NCBI GenBank assembly: GCA_041695045.1
Contig: JBGFRR010000055.1
Span: forward strand, 1-6,127
Reading direction: 5' to 3'
Source: JBGFRR01 sp041695045
GTDB lineage: Bacteria; Bacteroidota; Ignavibacteria; UBA10030
Length of the DNA: 6,127 bases
Both the position numbers and the translations under genes were made by a program. The first letter of the stretch is position 1. The number at the start of each line of letters is the position of its first letter. Shown one piece after another: positions 6,016 to 6,127 of this stretch. The notes under the pieces were generated by a model, which was given only the letters and a program-made list of their open reading frames with translations, ran no database searches and was not told the DNA's origin.

Positions 6016-6127
6016 GTGTGCCGTGCAGTATCATTAGCTTAGAGGTTAAAGTCCTCTCATAATCGAACGCAAGCCGGGTTATGGAGCCAAGCGCAGGGTG
6101 TCTGTCGTGAGACGGAATCTGAAGGGC
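6016..6127 (+). mobile_element. 5' end of a group II intron (class IIC), cut by the window edge
   Basis: The sequence from 6016 begins GTGTGCC, matching the GUGYG group II 5' end, and continues with elements in the order of domain I of class IIC introns such as the Oceanobacillus iheyensis intron. These are: a stem AGAGG (6041-6045)/CCTCT (6053-6057) with a seven-base loop TTAAAGT; GAACGCAAG (6065-6073) inside a small stem (ATAATC 6059-6064 with GGTTAT 6077-6082); then AGGGTGTC; a five-pair hairpin CTGTC-GTGA-GACGG (6102-6115) capped by a GTGA (GNRA-type) tetraloop; and GAATCTGAAGG (6115-6125). The insertion directly behind a terminator hairpin is the known habit of class IIC. Compared with the O. 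iheyensis intron as I recall it, about eight bases of the first small hairpin are missing after GTGTGCC, so the exact 5' boundary is tentative. The reverse transcriptase and catalytic domain V would lie beyond the window; whether the intron is complete cannot be seen. Confidence 0.8.

Noticed and set aside
1..6127. CRISPR array, tRNA or rRNA gene, complete insertion sequence
   Set aside because: No regularly spaced repeats, cloverleaf, conserved rRNA segment, transposase or terminal inverted repeat pair was seen by eye on either strand.

Overview
The window looks like a bacterial chromosome segment with all genes on the + strand. A moderately GC-rich, host-like block (about 701-5952) is flanked by two pieces that look mobile. 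At the left end (1-668) there is visibly AT-richer DNA: the last codons of an unidentified gene, then a phage-type DNA adenine-N6 methyltransferase. At the right end (6016-6127, running off the window) is the start of a group II intron of the IIC type. It sits directly behind a rho-independent terminator, the usual target of that class. The host is uncertain. The small exported beta-sandwich protein without a Shine-Dalgarno sequence, the stand-alone acyl-CoA mutase and the prenyltransferase would fit the Bacteroidota/Chlorobiota/Ignavibacteria area, but this is a weak inference from gene style only.

Layout. 1-75: C-terminal fragment of a gene whose stop overlaps the methyltransferase start (ATGA). 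72-668: adenine methyltransferase. 701-2365: catalytic subunit of a B12-dependent acyl-CoA mutase. It is closest to the methylmalonyl-CoA mutase family, but its substrate-specificity residues (Phe83, Gln201) are those of isobutyryl-CoA mutase. 2390-3295: UbiA-family membrane prenyltransferase of the decaprenyl-phosphate phosphoribosyltransferase type. 3298-4446: DUF362 protein without ferredoxin cysteines. 4534-5433: EamA/DMT-family transporter with ten likely membrane segments. 5536-5952: small membrane-anchored or secreted protein with a fibronectin-III-like domain, preceded by a good promoter candidate that would give a nearly leaderless mRNA. 5983-6012: terminator. 6016 onward: group II intron.

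How the genes may work together. The mutase, UbiA protein and DUF362 protein are tightly packed (gaps of 24 and 2 nt) and probably co-transcribed. The last two probably act together at the membrane, but no pathway can be named from the sequence. The mutase would interconvert isobutyryl-CoA and butyryl-CoA (valine or fatty-acid carbon) and needs a cobalamin-binding partner that is not encoded here. The EamA and small exported genes follow with larger gaps (87 and 102 nt) and may be separate units. No tRNA, rRNA, CRISPR array or complete insertion sequence was seen. No gene-free stretch longer than about 300 bases exists in the window.
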